Origin: Thiothrix litoralis
GTDB lineage: Bacteria; Pseudomonadota; Gammaproteobacteria; Thiotrichales; Thiotrichaceae
Reading direction: 5' to 3'
Length of the DNA: 64,000 nt
NCBI RefSeq assembly: GCF_017901135.1
Contig: NZ_CP072801.1
Location: 3,407,501 to 3,471,500, forward strand
The first letter of the stretch is position 1. Every line of letters begins with the position of its first letter. Shown here piece by piece: positions 26,769 to 37,272 of this stretch. The position numbers and the translations under genes are program-made. Under the pieces are notes generated by a model that had not been told where the DNA came from, did not search any database, and saw only the letters and a program-made list of their open reading frames with translations.

Positions 26769-27371
26769 GTGCGTAATATTGCAATGCTGAGCCTGACGCT
26801 GTTGCTAACAGCGTGCGGCGGTTCTTCTAGTTCATCTACCTCCCCCCCGGTAGCGACAACTGCGACAGCATCCACCACTCCCCTTTCACCTGCCTCAGAA
26901 CCTGAGTCCATGACGGGAATGTTGGAAACTCATAATCAAGTACGGGCTGATGTTGCTGTTTTGCCACTTACATGGTCTAGCACCATGAGCAGCTATGCGC
27001 AGGAATGGGCAACTCATCTGGCCAACGAAAATGGTTGTCAAATGCAGCACCGTTCCGCTGCGGGCATGAATACCTTGGGCGTTGGCGAGAACCTTTTCTG
27101 GGCGAGTCCGCTAACATCGACCAATAGCCCTCCGACCCTACAGGCCATTACCCCTACCTACGTTGCCAATGACTGGAGTAGTGAAAAGATTGATTATAAT
27201 TACGATACCAATACCTGTACTGATGGCAAAATTTGTGGGCATTACACTCAGATAGTGTGGAAAAATACCACGGAAGTTGGTTGCGCCATGGCTATTTGCC
27301 CCGATAATGGTCAGATTTGGGTATGTAATTACAATCCACCGGGCAATTATACCGGGCAGAAACCTTATTAG
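26769..27371 (+). CDS. CAP (SCP/PR-1) domain lipoprotein
   Basis: 200 residues starting at GTG 26769, with GAGGA upstream. A lipoprotein signal ends in LLLTAC, followed by a Ser/Thr/Pro-rich linker to about residue 50. The CAP domain shows HNQVRADV, SYAQEWATHLAN, GVGENLFW, CGHYTQIVWK and the C-terminal VCNYNPPGNY, all hallmark segments. CAP proteins are secreted and bind lipids or peptidoglycan-related ligands in some systems. Role here unknown. Confidence 0.88.
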   Translation: MRNIAMLSLTLLLTACGGSSSSSTSPPVATTATASTTPLSPASEPESMTGMLETHNQVRADVAVLPLTWSSTMSSYAQEWATHLANENGCQMQHRSAAGMNTLGVGENLFWASPLTSTNSPPTLQAITPTYVANDWSSEKIDYNYDTNTCTDGKICGHYTQIVWKNTTEVGCAMAICPDNGQIWVCNYNPPGNYTGQKPY

Positions 27372-27424
27372 AGCCACCGCGCATTTCCCGTTACAATAGG
27401 TGTTTTTCAAGCATCAAGGGATGA

Positions 27425-28348
<924 letters not shown>

Positions 28349-28361
28349 CAGCGCCGCTAAC

Positions 28362-28508
28362 TTACCAGCTTTTTTCACCCGGCTCTGGCTTGTGACCGGA
28401 CAATTTGTAGAATTTCCAAGCCAGATAGCCCAAAAAGCCTAGGATGAAAACGATGGTGAAAACAGACATGAAAACAATGCCTTGAGAGCTGGAAAAAAAG
28501 TGTGACAT
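28362..28508 (-). CDS. 48-residue single-pass membrane protein, DUF3149-like
   Basis: ATG at 28508 preceded by AAGGA at 8 bases. A single hydrophobic helix spans about residues 11-35 (GIVFMSVFTIVFILGFLGYL), followed by a basic/polar tail ending KPEPGEKSW. The helix pattern resembles DUF3149 small membrane proteins, but the match is judged by eye. It runs convergent to hemF. Function unknown. Confidence 0.6.
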   Translation of the reverse strand: MSHFFSSSQGIVFMSVFTIVFILGFLGYLAWKFYKLSGHKPEPGEKSW

Positions 28509-28638
28509 GGTGTTGATTCCTTACGGTGAAACATGTACTCATCGTAAGGGTGAGCGCTGGAAGTTGCTTTGCGCAAAATCAAATGAGATCGGGGGAAGCG
28601 CTACTTCCTTGCTACAGATCAAGTTTTTGTGCTTTTTG

Positions 28639-29868
28639 TTAGGGTAGGTTGAGCGCCCGCACGGTATTGATCAGGCCATAGCCGTAATCACTGTCACGCC
28701 CCGGATTGCCCAGATCAGTGGCAGTGGTGTTTAACACTTCAGGGTTGAAGTTTGGGTTGAGGGATTTCAACAAGGCGATGACCCCAGTGACGTGCGCCGT
28801 TGCTAGAGATGTGCCAGTGGATACCTGAAATGCACCCCGTGGTGCGGTGGTTAAAACGCCTACGCCGGGTGCAGACAAGGCAATATAATTACCACGGTTG
28901 GCGCGGCTGAAGATGCTTTCGCGTTTGTCCACGGCGGTCACGGCAATGACGCCCGGTATGGCTGCTGGATAGGCGGGTGCTGCGCCGGGCCCGCTATTTC
29001 CGGCGGAAGCCACAACGATAATGCCTTTTCGAAGCGCTGCTTGCACCAATTTGTCGACCACGGGGTCGGAGCCGCCCGCAAAACTCAAGTTGAGGATTTG
29101 CACCCCTTGATCCATCGCCAGTTGCAAGGCGCGTGCGACCAACCCGGAATTACTGCTACGTTCATCAGGATTGCTGGCATTGGTGCTGAACGCGCTGATG
29201 GCAATCAATTTGGCATCGGGTGCAATGCCAATACGCGGATTTTTGCTGGCAATAATGCCTGCGACTTCTGTGCCATGCAATTGGTTGCTGTCGTTACCAG
29301 CGGGGATCATATTCAGGCGCTGTACGTTAGGCCCAAACGCTGTGTGCGTAATATCAATGGGAGTGTCAATCATGCCGATGACAACACCGTTTCCGCCAGT
29401 GCGTTGCCGTACTGTTTGCACGCCGGTCAGGCCAAGGGGATAAGCTTGCGCATCTGTCCTGTTAAAGGCTGATGTTGTGTAGAAGTTGCTGGTGCTGGCA
29501 TCTACGTCTTTTTCACTGCTTTTGATGGATTTAACCAGATCATACGGGTCTTGCCCATTGGTGGCAGCGGTAATCAGGGTGGTGCTGATGGAATCCAGAT
29601 TATCGCTACGCTTGGCGCGTAATTTATATTTTTTCAGCACGGCATCTGCCTTCTCGGCGGGTTGCTGGCTGTCATAGGTAAGCAGCATTTCATCCTTGGC
29701 GTAATCGACCCGGCGAAAGACGGGGGTGGTCACGCAAATGCTGCTGCTGAGCTGGCAAGCGGGGGAATTGTTGGTTTTGCCAATAACTTTGTATTCTGTG
29801 GGGCTGCAAGCGGCAAGGAACAGGATGGGGGCAAGGAGGGTGAGCGGAAGAAGGCGCAGTACTGGCAT
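28639..29868 (-). CDS. Subtilisin-family (S8) serine protease lipoprotein
   Basis: 409 residues. Lipobox LAAC gives Cys21 as the lipid anchor. Residues about 55-125 form an I9-like propeptide (alpha/beta pattern before the catalytic domain). The catalytic triad is visible as D168 (GMIDTPID), H199 (HGTEVAG) and S354 (GTSLATAH), with oxyanion N291 (ASAGNSG). It is predicted to be anchored at a membrane face outside the cytoplasm. It is the last of three tightly spaced genes, after the ECF sigma factor and its anti-sigma partner, suggesting it acts in or is controlled by that signalling pathway. Confidence 0.92.
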   Translation of the reverse strand: MPVLRLLPLTLLAPILFLAACSPTEYKVIGKTNNSPACQLSSSICVTTPVFRRVDYAKDEMLLTYDSQQPAEKADAVLKKYKLRAKRSDNLDSISTTLITAATNGQDPYDLVKSIKSSEKDVDASTSNFYTTSAFNRTDAQAYPLGLTGVQTVRQRTGGNGVVIGMIDTPIDITHTAFGPNVQRLNMIPAGNDSNQLHGTEVAGIIASKNPRIGIAPDAKLIAISAFSTNASNPDERSSNSGLVARALQLAMDQGVQILNLSFAGGSDPVVDKLVQAALRKGIIVVASAGNSGPGAAPAYPAAIPGVIAVTAVDKRESIFSRANRGNYIALSAPGVGVLTTAPRGAFQVSTGTSLATAHVTGVIALLKSLNPNFNPEVLNTTATDLGNPGRDSDYGYGLINTVRALNLP

Positions 29869-29876
29869 AATGGTTT

Positions 29877-30626
29877 TCAGTATTCCCGTCCGATAAAGGC
29901 AATCACGGTTTTATCCTGCTCCATTTGTTGCAGGACAGTGCTGGATTGTTGCTGGTCATGGGGCTGGATACCCTTGACCTCAATTTTAAACAGGTTATTG
30001 TCGTCCGGGCCATCGAGGATGCGGGCATCCCACTGACGTAAAAAATCCCGTACCTGACGTACCTGAGCTTCCTCGTTGAAATCTACCAATAATACCAAGC
30101 CCTTGGCAACAGAAGTCGCAGCCTGATCATCGGCGACAGTGGCAACGTTGTAAACATTGCTTGTCGGGGAAATCATCGAGTTGGCAAACCAGCCCAAAAA
30201 GCCTGCCTGAACCAGCAATAACAAGGCGAAAGCGGTATTTCCCGGCGTCAGCCACTCAAACGTTGGCAACCAGTCCGTTAACCATGTCTTGATACCTCGT
30301 GCAGCCGCTTTAGGTTCTGGCGGCGGGCGGGGTATTGTTCCGGGCGTTGCACTGGCTTTGGCCTGCTCCTCGCGCCCGATGCGCTTCAGCAGCTTGTCCA
30401 GCCGAGAGTGCGTGGTATCCATCGCAGACAACTGCAACAACCCGGTATTGGCACGGATCATATCCACCATATTCAATTCACGGTGATACTCTTCCTTCAG
30501 TTTAGGATGTTGTGCCAGCATGTGTTCTACCAGCTTGCGTTCCGGGTCGCTCAATTTTCCGGTGATATACCAAGGTAAAAGCAGGCGTGCTTCTTCAACT
30601 GGGTCACCGTGTGGGTATTGGCTCAT
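29877..30626 (-). CDS. Single-pass anti-sigma factor with a propeptide-like outer domain
   Basis: 249 residues. Cytoplasmic residues 1-130 have a helical anti-sigma type N-terminus (ARLLLPWYITGKLSDPER) without a zinc HxxxCxxC site. There is a transmembrane helix at about 131-148. The outer domain (176-246) has the order strand, helix, strand-strand, helix, strand (LVLLVDF; QVRQVRDFLRQWD; NLFKIEV; TVIAFIG), reminiscent of the I9 inhibitor/propeptide of subtilases. It lies between the ECF sigma gene (23 bases) and the subtilase gene (8 bases). Confidence 0.75.
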   Translation of the reverse strand: MSQYPHGDPVEEARLLLPWYITGKLSDPERKLVEHMLAQHPKLKEEYHRELNMVDMIRANTGLLQLSAMDTTHSRLDKLLKRIGREEQAKASATPGTIPRPPPEPKAAARGIKTWLTDWLPTFEWLTPGNTAFALLLLVQAGFLGWFANSMISPTSNVYNVATVADDQAATSVAKGLVLLVDFNEEAQVRQVRDFLRQWDARILDGPDDNNLFKIEVKGIQPHDQQQSSTVLQQMEQDKTVIAFIGREY

Positions 30627-30649
30627 ACAACAATATTCTCAAATGCCTT

Positions 30650-31258
30650 TTAAAGGTCAAAACCAACAATGCCTGCCTTTTCCAGCAACTGTGCCAGGCG
30701 CTTACGGGCATAAAACATGCGCGTCTTGACGGTGTTGTCGGAAATATCCAGAATGTTGGCCACTTCCTTCACCGACTTGTCTTCAAAATAGGTCAGCCTG
30801 ATAACCTCACGATGTTCTTCCGTTAACTGATCCATCAGGCGTAGCAACTGCTGCTTCATATCATCCAATGCCAACTCCTCGTGAGGGCTGGCGGCAGGGT
30901 CAATCATGGAATCCAGTATAGACTCATCATCCAAGGTGATTTCCGAGGTTTTACGTAACCACGACACAACCTTGTTGCGGGCAATCGAATAAATCCAGGT
31001 CGATACCTTAGACCTGCCTGCAAAATTTTCCGCTGACCGCCAAACATCAAACATGGCCTCATCCACCAGATCTGCGGCCTGAGCAACATCATCACGCAAT
31101 ACTCTTGCGCAATACTTAACCAGCTTGGGCTGGTATCTCAGGTATAACTGACTGAATGCCTGTTGATCCCTTTGGCTAATGAGCGCCATGAGAGCTTCAT
31201 CGCTAAGTTTGCTGGCTGTTTCTGCCGGTTGTTTGTTGCCTGATGAGGGGCCTTTCAT
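30650..31258 (-). CDS. ECF-family RNA polymerase sigma factor
   Basis: 202 residues. Sigma region 2 is at about 40-105 (AFSQLYLRYQPKLVKYC; DEAMFDVWRSAENF; STWIYSIARNKVVSWLRK). Region 4 is at about 140-195 (QLTEEHREVIRLTYFEDKS then VANILDISDNTVKTRM). The first gene of a sigma/anti-sigma/subtilase operon. The sequence upstream has GAACC and, 17 bases on, GACATA, a possible autoregulated ECF promoter, though weak. Confidence 0.94.
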   Translation of the reverse strand: MKGPSSGNKQPAETASKLSDEALMALISQRDQQAFSQLYLRYQPKLVKYCARVLRDDVAQAADLVDEAMFDVWRSAENFAGRSKVSTWIYSIARNKVVSWLRKTSEITLDDESILDSMIDPAASPHEELALDDMKQQLLRLMDQLTEEHREVIRLTYFEDKSVKEVANILDISDNTVKTRMFYARKRLAQLLEKAGIVGFDL

Positions 31259-31540
31259 CTCTTATGTCGCTCTCACTGTCAGTTTGGTTCTAATTAATTG
31301 AGGCCAATCCCCAAAAAAATAATAAATGATCTTTTCTTCAACTTTCGTTGAACCGCTTACCTGATGGCAGCGACTCACTGTTAACACTACACACTCAATT
31401 AGTAATATTTCAAAAGTTATAATACTCCCTCGCAAGTCTGGCGGGTCTTCGGATCCGCCTTTTTTTTATTTACAACCCACTCATTAGCATATCATAATCA
31501 GCTTATATACAATTTTTCTTTTCAACTATTGGAAGCTGGT
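31259..31540. promoter_or_regulatory. Intergenic region with fbp promoter and short terminated leader
   Basis: 280 bases between divergent sigma and fbp genes. A consensus -10 TATAAT lies at 31418-31423 on the plus strand (the -35 is weak). A strong terminator follows only about 20 bases later, at 31440-31468, before fbp. The remainder is AT-rich and without recognisable genes. Confidence 0.55.
31440..31468 (+). terminator. Strong terminator hairpin upstream of fbp (attenuator candidate)
   Basis: Stem GGCGGGTC / GATCCGCC closed by a TTCG tetraloop and followed by eight T. No gene upstream on this strand needs it. It lies 73 bases before the fbp start and downstream of a TATAAT box, so it either attenuates fbp transcription or ends a very short RNA. 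Confidence 0.7.
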
Positions 31541-32554
31541 ATGTACCAAATTGGCACCACACTCACACAATTCATCCTCGAAGAACAACGTAAACACACC
31601 GGCGCAACGGGCGAGTTCAGTTGCGTACTGAACGACATTGCACTGGCCTGCAAGAAAATTGCGGCCTTGACCAGCAAGGGCGACCTCATCGGCGTGCTGG
31701 GTTCCGCCGGTTCCGAGAACGTGCAGGGCGAGGAACAGAAGAAAATGGACATCATCACCAATGACGTGATGATTGAAGCACTTTCCCGTGGACACGCAGC
31801 GGCACTGGCCTCCGAAGAAATGGATGAAGTGTATAACTTGCCCGGTAATGTTCCTCGCGGTCACTATTTAGTAACGTTCGACCCGCTGGATGGCTCTTCC
31901 AACATGGACGTGAATGTATCGGTTGGTACGATTTTCTCCATTATCAAAGCGCCTGAAGGCGTGGAAAACCCGACCGCTGCCGATTTCATGCAGCCGGGAA
32001 CCAAGCAGGTCGCAGCAGGCTATTGCCTGTATGGCCCTTCCGCCATGATGGTACTGACCACCGGTAAGGGCGTGAACATGTTCACCTTGGACAAGGATTG
32101 CGGCGAATTCTTGCTAACCCGCGAAGACGTGAAAATCCCGGCCGACACCAAGGAATTTGCCATCAACGTTTCCAACCAGCGTTACTGGGAACCGCCCATG
32201 CAGCGTTACATCAGCGAATGCCTGCAAGGCGTTGAAGGCCCGCGTGGCAAAGACTTCAATATGCGCTGGGTTGCCTCCATGGTCGCTGAGATTCACCGCA
32301 TCCTGACCCGTGGCGGCATTTTCATCTACCCGATGGACTCCAAAATGAAAGCATCAGGTAAAACCGGCAAGCTGCGCCTATTGTACGAAGCTAACCCAAT
32401 GGGTTTCATCGTTGAACAGGCTGGCGGCCTAGCGACCACGGCTTACACCCGCATTATGGAACTTCAGCCAACTGACCTACACCAACGTGTACCCGTGGTA
32501 ATGGGTTCACGTAATGAAGTGGAATTGGTCACGAGCTACCATAACCAAGCATAA
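31541..32554 (+). CDS. fbp: Fructose-1,6-bisphosphatase, class I
   Basis: 337 residues from the ATG at 31541 (GGAAG upstream), the normal class I length. Metal and substrate motifs are present: EEMDEV, the signature [25 protein letters not shown] and EQAGGLATT. It performs the gluconeogenic/Calvin-cycle step from fructose-1,6-bisphosphate to fructose-6-phosphate, which suits an organism growing on lactate or autotrophically. Confidence 0.97.
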   Translation: MYQIGTTLTQFILEEQRKHTGATGEFSCVLNDIALACKKIAALTSKGDLIGVLGSAGSENVQGEEQKKMDIITNDVMIEALSRGHAAALASEEMDEVYNLPGNVPRGHYLVTFDPLDGSSNMDVNVSVGTIFSIIKAPEGVENPTAADFMQPGTKQVAAGYCLYGPSAMMVLTTGKGVNMFTLDKDCGEFLLTREDVKIPADTKEFAINVSNQRYWEPPMQRYISECLQGVEGPRGKDFNMRWVASMVAEIHRILTRGGIFIYPMDSKMKASGKTGKLRLLYEANPMGFIVEQAGGLATTAYTRIMELQPTDLHQRVPVVMGSRNEVELVTSYHNQA

Positions 32555-32568
32555 TTCCCCCTCACCCC

Positions 32569-32600
32569 AACCCCTCTCCCTCAAGGGGAGAGGGGTTTTC
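32569..32600. terminator. Bidirectional terminator-like hairpin between fbp and the methyltransferase
   Basis: AACCCCTCTCCC / GGGAGAGGGGTT with loop TCAAG and flanking T/A runs. It separates two convergent genes. The CCTCTCCC core resembles the dctP-dctQ hairpin at 554-577, so it may be a small dispersed palindrome. Confidence 0.65.
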
Positions 32601-32604
32601 TGGT

Positions 32605-33198
32605 CTACTTGTGCTTCTCCGCATACGACACGGTATACGACTGGCCTTGCTTGAGCTTGTCGAAATTACCGAACACTTCTTTCAGATTACGCTTCATGTA
32701 TTCGCGCAAACCATTGATCGTCACCAAATACACGCGCCCGCCCGGTTTGAGGTGGTGCTTCATATCGTGCAACAAAATGCTCATCATTTCCTTACCAACC
32801 TTCGCCGGAATGTTGGAAGCGATCACATCAAAACGGGCATCCTTGTCGATATGCTGAAAACCGTTGCTCAGCATCGCGCGAGCATTGGCCAGTTTGTTCA
32901 CGCCTGCATTGCGGTTAGCGTATTCCACTGCCATGAAATCCTTGTCGACCATCAGGGTCTGGCCTTGTGGAGCCAGTTTTGCCATCACCAGACCGACGGG
33001 ACCATAGCCGCAACCAAGGTCGAAACAATCGTCGGTCGGGTTGATTTCCAGATATTTCAGCAACAAGTCCGTGCCGTCATCAATTTCACGTGGTGAAAAA
33101 ATCCCCCACGTTGATAGAAAGGTAAAACGATTACCGCACAACTCAGCATCAAAGCGGATATCATCCCGCAAGCTTTTAGAATAAGGAATATCAGCCAT
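32605..33198 (-). CDS. RsmC-like class I SAM methyltransferase
   Basis: 197 residues. SAM-binding motif I is DLGCGYGPVGL near residue 60. The catalytic motif position reads SNIPAK instead of the NPPF/Y of RsmC/RsmD. The MTS-domain layout matches the C-terminal half of RsmC (16S rRNA m2G methyltransferase) without its N-terminal domain. Because the catalytic motif differs, rRNA methylation is only a guess. It is followed immediately by sirB2 in the upstream direction. Confidence 0.8.
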   Translation of the reverse strand: MADIPYSKSLRDDIRFDAELCGNRFTFLSTWGIFSPREIDDGTDLLLKYLEINPTDDCFDLGCGYGPVGLVMAKLAPQGQTLMVDKDFMAVEYANRNAGVNKLANARAMLSNGFQHIDKDARFDVIASNIPAKVGKEMMSILLHDMKHHLKPGGRVYLVTINGLREYMKRNLKEVFGNFDKLKQGQSYTVSYAEKHK

Positions 33199-33576
33199 TT
33201 AAAGTACCGCCGGTGCTATGCCTTTGGCATATAAAAAGGTGTAGATAAAGGTCGCAAGGCCAGCCAACCACAAGATCGTTGCTGTCGCTTTGCTTAAACC
33301 TGGTTTTAGCGCAATCACACCGAGTACAACGTACACGATCAGACCCACCGCTTTAATGATGACAAAACTATCAACGCCATGAGCCGTACTGATCAGCGCC
33401 AGCCACAACCCCGTCCCCAGCAGAAGCAGCATGGATAACGAAGCACTAGCGAGCGCTGCTTTGCCGGTCACTGCCGGGTTGTTGGTCAACATCCAAAATC
33501 CCCGAATCAAGTAAACGACGACCGAAAGTAAGGCAACGATGGCGTGTACTTTGACTATCAGCATGTTGGTATCCAT
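33199..33576 (-). CDS. SirB2-family membrane protein
   Basis: 125 residues with four hydrophobic helices at about 8-26, 42-62, 72-90 and 98-117. KVHAIVALLSVVVYLIRGFW at the start is characteristic of SirB2. The family was named from Salmonella invasion regulation, but its biochemical role is unsettled. The stop abuts the methyltransferase start; purK lies 11 bases upstream. Confidence 0.85.
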   Translation of the reverse strand: MDTNMLIVKVHAIVALLSVVVYLIRGFWMLTNNPAVTGKAALASASLSMLLLLGTGLWLALISTAHGVDSFVIIKAVGLIVYVVLGVIALKPGLSKATATILWLAGLATFIYTFLYAKGIAPAVL

Positions 33577-33587
33577 GTGGTACGTCC

Positions 33588-34715
33588 TTATTGCAATTGT
33601 TGGAAAATCCGATCCGCTGCCACTAAAGCCTCATCAAGCTCACTGGCTAGGGTGCAATAATGCCCCATCTTACGACCGGGGCGGGCTTCGTGTTTACCGT
33701 ACAAGTGTAGCTTGGTCTTGGGGCTTTGTAGCAAAGCCAACCAGTCGGGGTGCGTATCGTGCCATAAATCACCCAGCATATTGACCATCACCACCGGGGA
33801 CAACAGACGCGTATCCCCAAAAGGCAACTCGCAGACCATGCGCACTTGCTGTTCAAATTGTGAGGTGACGCAAGCATCAAGGGTGTAATGCCCGCTGTTA
33901 TGGGTACGCGGTGCCATTTCATTCACCAGCAATTCGCCTTGGCGGGTAACAAAGAATTCCACCGCCATCACCCCAACAAAATCGAGCTTGTCGGCGAGAC
34001 GGGTGGCAGCCGCTTGTGCGGCTTGTGCCAATGCGGCATCGACCCGTGCGGGCACAATGCTCTGGTGCAAAATGCCATTACGGTGTTCGTTTTCTGCGAC
34101 CGGGAAGCAACGCACCTCGCCGCCCACACTGCGGGCAAGGATCACGGAAATTTCGCACGCCAGTTCCACCCGCTGCTCCAACACGCAAGCAACACCGCCC
34201 AATTGCGCAAAAGCGGCTTCGGCTTCCGCAACCGAATGCACCGTCATCTGGCCTTTGCCGTCGTACCCCATGCGTGCCGTTTTGAGAATGGCGGGGAATT
34301 GGATGCTAGATGGTGCTGCCAGAATATCCGCCACCGTATGGATCGCTGCAAATGGCACGGGCAACAAGCCACAGGCTCGCACGAATTCCTTCTCCACCCT
34401 GCGGTCTTGCGCCATTTGCACCGCATGAGCGGAAGGGCGTACCGGGCAGAATTGCGCCAGGAACTCCAGCGTTTGCGCTGGAATATTCTCAAATTCAGTG
34501 GTGATCACATCGCAACGTTGCCCGAAGGCCGCCAGTGCCGTTTCATCGTCGTAAGCGGCAATAAGGTGATCATCAGCAAGCTGGGCAGCCGGGCTTTGGA
34601 AATCGGGTTCCAGAATAATGACGCGGTAGCCGAGGGTACGAGCCGCAACAGTAAACATGCGCCCAAGTTGCCCGCCGCCGAGCATTCCGATGGTTGAGCC
34701 GGGAAGTAGTGTCAT
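33588..34715 (-). CDS. purK: N5-carboxyaminoimidazole ribonucleotide synthase
   Basis: 375 residues. ATP-grasp enzyme beginning GMLGGGQLGRM, with KTARMGYDGKGQ and the metal site NEMAPRTHNSGH. It carboxylates AIR to N5-CAIR with ATP and bicarbonate in purine synthesis. It lies 13 bases after purE in the same operon. Confidence 0.97.
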   Translation of the reverse strand: MTLLPGSTIGMLGGGQLGRMFTVAARTLGYRVIILEPDFQSPAAQLADDHLIAAYDDETALAAFGQRCDVITTEFENIPAQTLEFLAQFCPVRPSAHAVQMAQDRRVEKEFVRACGLLPVPFAAIHTVADILAAPSSIQFPAILKTARMGYDGKGQMTVHSVAEAEAAFAQLGGVACVLEQRVELACEISVILARSVGGEVRCFPVAENEHRNGILHQSIVPARVDAALAQAAQAAATRLADKLDFVGVMAVEFFVTRQGELLVNEMAPRTHNSGHYTLDACVTSQFEQQVRMVCELPFGDTRLLSPVVMVNMLGDLWHDTHPDWLALLQSPKTKLHLYGKHEARPGRKMGHYCTLASELDEALVAADRIFQQLQ

Positions 34716-34728
34716 AAAATAATGGTCA

Positions 34729-35235
34729 TCAGGTTTCGGGTGGAAGTTTCATGTTCATGGCTTGACGCCGCTGTTCATCGCGGAACTGCGTGAGTTTCGC
34801 CGCCAATTCCGGGTTTTCGTTCGCTAACATGGCGACAGCAAACAAAGCAGCATTCGCCGCACCGGCTTCGCCAATCGCAAACGTCGCAACCGGGACACCT
34901 TTGGGCATCTGCACGATGGAGTACAGTGAATCAATCCCGTTTAAGGCACGACTCGTCACCGGTACGCCGAGTACTGGGAGGGTGGTTTTCGCTGCCAACA
35001 TGCCGGGTAAGTGCGCAGCGCCGCCTGCACCCGCAATAATGCATTTCAGGCCACGTTCGCGGGCGGTTTCCGCGTATTCAAACAGCAAATCGGGTGTTCT
35101 ATGGGCGGAAACGACGCGGTATTCGTGGGCAATACCAAACTTTTCCAGTTGTTCAACCGCTTTGGACATGACAGGCCAATCGCTGTTGCTTCCCATGACA
35201 ACCCCTACTACGACCACCGAACTGGGTTGAGTCAT
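34729..35235 (-). CDS. purE: N5-carboxyaminoimidazole ribonucleotide mutase
   Basis: 168 residues from the ATG at 35235, with AGGGGAGC upstream; a longer reading adds eight unsupported residues. Family motifs are [18 protein letters not shown] and [12 protein letters not shown]. It converts N5-CAIR to CAIR, the substrate for PurC, whose gene starts 76 bases away on the opposite strand. Confidence 0.97.
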   Translation of the reverse strand: MTQPSSVVVVGVVMGSNSDWPVMSKAVEQLEKFGIAHEYRVVSAHRTPDLLFEYAETARERGLKCIIAGAGGAAHLPGMLAAKTTLPVLGVPVTSRALNGIDSLYSIVQMPKGVPVATFAIGEAGAANAALFAVAMLANENPELAAKLTQFRDEQRRQAMNMKLPPET

Positions 35236-35311
35236 GATGCTCCCCTTATTTTCCTGCAAAATCTGATATTATAACGTGATGTACCCTTTACGCACTAACT
35301 AACAGCAAGCA

Positions 35312-36211
35312 ATGAACACAAGCAGCCATCTGAACAGCGTTTTTGAGACGCACATTACTTCCCTTCCCCTGATTGCGCGGGGCAAAGTCCGTGATATTTA
35401 CGCGGTGGATGAACAGCACATGCTGATTGTCACCACGGATCGCCTATCAGCCTTCGATGTCATCATGCCGACGCCGATCCCGCAGAAGGGGGTAATCCTC
35501 ACGCAGGTAGCCAACTTCTGGTTCGGTTTACTGCAAGACGTGATCCCCAATCACCTAAGCACCCTGACGCTGGATGATTTGACGCTGACGGCGGCTGAAA
35601 AAGCCGAGCTGCAAGGCCGCAGCATTATTGTGAAACGCCTCAAACCCTTGCCGGTGGAAGCGATTGTGCGCGGCTACCTGATCGGCTCCGGCTGGAAGGA
35701 TTACCAGCAAACCGGCGCAGTGTGCGGCATTGAATTACCTGCCGGTTTGCAAATGGCCGACCGTTTGCCTGAGGCGATTTTCACCCCTTCCAGCAAAGCC
35801 GACGTGGGTGATCACGACATCAACATCAGCTTTGCCGAGATGCAGGCGCGGATTGGCGCAGACCTCGCCGAACAAGTGCGCAGCGTCAGTTTGGAACTGT
35901 ACCACCAAGCGTCAGCATACGCGCTCAAACGCGGCATTATTATTGCCGACACCAAGTTTGAGTTCGGGCTGGATGCGGATGGCAAGCTGGTGCTGATTGA
36001 CGAAATCCTCACCCCGGATTCTTCGCGCTTCTGGCCTGCTGATCAGTACAAACCCGGCATTAGTCCGCCATCGTTTGACAAACAATTCGTGCGGGATTAT
36101 TTAGAAACACTGGATTGGGGGAAGGTTGCGCCAGGGCCTGAGTTGCCCGCTGAAATTATTGACAAAACTGCCGCCAAATACCGTGAAGTTGCCGATTTAA
36201 TTACAAAATAA
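35312..36211 (+). CDS. purC: SAICAR synthetase
   Basis: 299 residues, the longer PurC type. It has LIARGKVRDIYAVD, DRLSAFDVIMP, VRGYLIGSGWKDY and DTKFEFG ... LIDEILTPDSSRFW. It joins aspartate to CAIR. Divergent from purEK, so three consecutive purine steps meet at one promoter region. An epimerase gene follows after 24 bases. Confidence 0.97.
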   Translation: MNTSSHLNSVFETHITSLPLIARGKVRDIYAVDEQHMLIVTTDRLSAFDVIMPTPIPQKGVILTQVANFWFGLLQDVIPNHLSTLTLDDLTLTAAEKAELQGRSIIVKRLKPLPVEAIVRGYLIGSGWKDYQQTGAVCGIELPAGLQMADRLPEAIFTPSSKADVGDHDINISFAEMQARIGADLAEQVRSVSLELYHQASAYALKRGIIIADTKFEFGLDADGKLVLIDEILTPDSSRFWPADQYKPGISPPSFDKQFVRDYLETLDWGKVAPGPELPAEIIDKTAAKYREVADLITK

Positions 36212-36235
36212 CGATTACAATAAAAGGAATAAGCC

Positions 36236-37252
36236 ATGCGCGTATTGATCACTGGGGTTGCCGGTTTCATCGGAATGCACCTCGCCCTGCAACTGTTGCA
36301 GCGTGGGGATGAAGTCGTCGGTATCGACAATTTCAACGACTATTACGATGTCCGCTTGAAAGAAAGCCGCTTACAGCGCGTGGTGGATGCTGATACCGCC
36401 GGTAAATTCACATTCATCCGCCTCGATCTGGCTGACCGTGCGGGCATGGCGAAACTGTTTGCCGAAGAAGGGCTGGATGCGGTGGTAAACCTTGCCGCGC
36501 AAGCCGGGGTACGTTATTCCATTGAAAACCCGCTGGCTTACATCGACAGTAATCTGGTGGGGTTTGGGCACATTCTGGAAGGTTGCCGCCATAACGGGGT
36601 CAAGCATCTGGTGTATGCGTCATCCAGCTCGGTGTACGGGGCGAACGAATCCATGCCGTTTTCGGTGCATGATAACGTAGACCACCCGCTGTCCTTGTAC
36701 GCCGCTTCCAAGAAAGCCAACGAGCTGATGGCGCATACCTATTCACATTTGTATAACTTGCCGACCACGGGTTTGCGCTTTTTCACGGTGTATGGCCCGT
36801 GGAGCCGCCCGGATATGGCGATGTTCAAATTCACCCAAGCGATTTTGGCAGGGCAGCCGATTGATGTGTTTAACTACGGCAAACACCGCCGTGATTTCAC
36901 CTACATTGACGACATTGTGGAAGGGGTAATCCGCACGCTTGACCACACCGCCCGCCCGAACCCTGAGTGGAGCGGGATGACACCCGACCCCGGCACGAGT
37001 AAAGCGCCGTGGCGCGTCTATAATATCGGCAATCAGAATCCGGTTGAGTTGATGGATTACATCCGCGCCATTGAAGAAGCACTGGGGAAAAAAGCCGAGC
37101 TTAACCTGTTGCCACTACAACCCGGTGATGTGCCAGACACTTACGCTGATGTGGATGCACTGGTACAAGATGTGGATTATCGCCCCAGTATGTCGGTCGA
37201 TGAGGGGACACGCCGCTTCGTTCAGTGGTATCGTGAATACTATCAAGTTTAA
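36236..37252 (+). CDS. NAD-dependent sugar-nucleotide epimerase, UDP-glucuronate 4-epimerase type
   Basis: 338 residues. Rossmann [18 protein letters not shown] with the catalytic Ser/Thr position, and YAASKKANE (YxxxK). The segment [18 protein letters not shown] and the [17 protein letters not shown] motif are typical of UDP-glucuronate 4-epimerases that feed capsule or LPS synthesis with UDP-galacturonate. It sits downstream of purC and away from the polysaccharide genes at the end of the window. Confidence 0.88.
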   Translation: MRVLITGVAGFIGMHLALQLLQRGDEVVGIDNFNDYYDVRLKESRLQRVVDADTAGKFTFIRLDLADRAGMAKLFAEEGLDAVVNLAAQAGVRYSIENPLAYIDSNLVGFGHILEGCRHNGVKHLVYASSSSVYGANESMPFSVHDNVDHPLSLYAASKKANELMAHTYSHLYNLPTTGLRFFTVYGPWSRPDMAMFKFTQAILAGQPIDVFNYGKHRRDFTYIDDIVEGVIRTLDHTARPNPEWSGMTPDPGTSKAPWRVYNIGNQNPVELMDYIRAIEEALGKKAELNLLPLQPGDVPDTYADVDALVQDVDYRPSMSVDEGTRRFVQWYREYYQV

Positions 37253-37272
37253 CGCTGTTAACGAGGTTTCAA

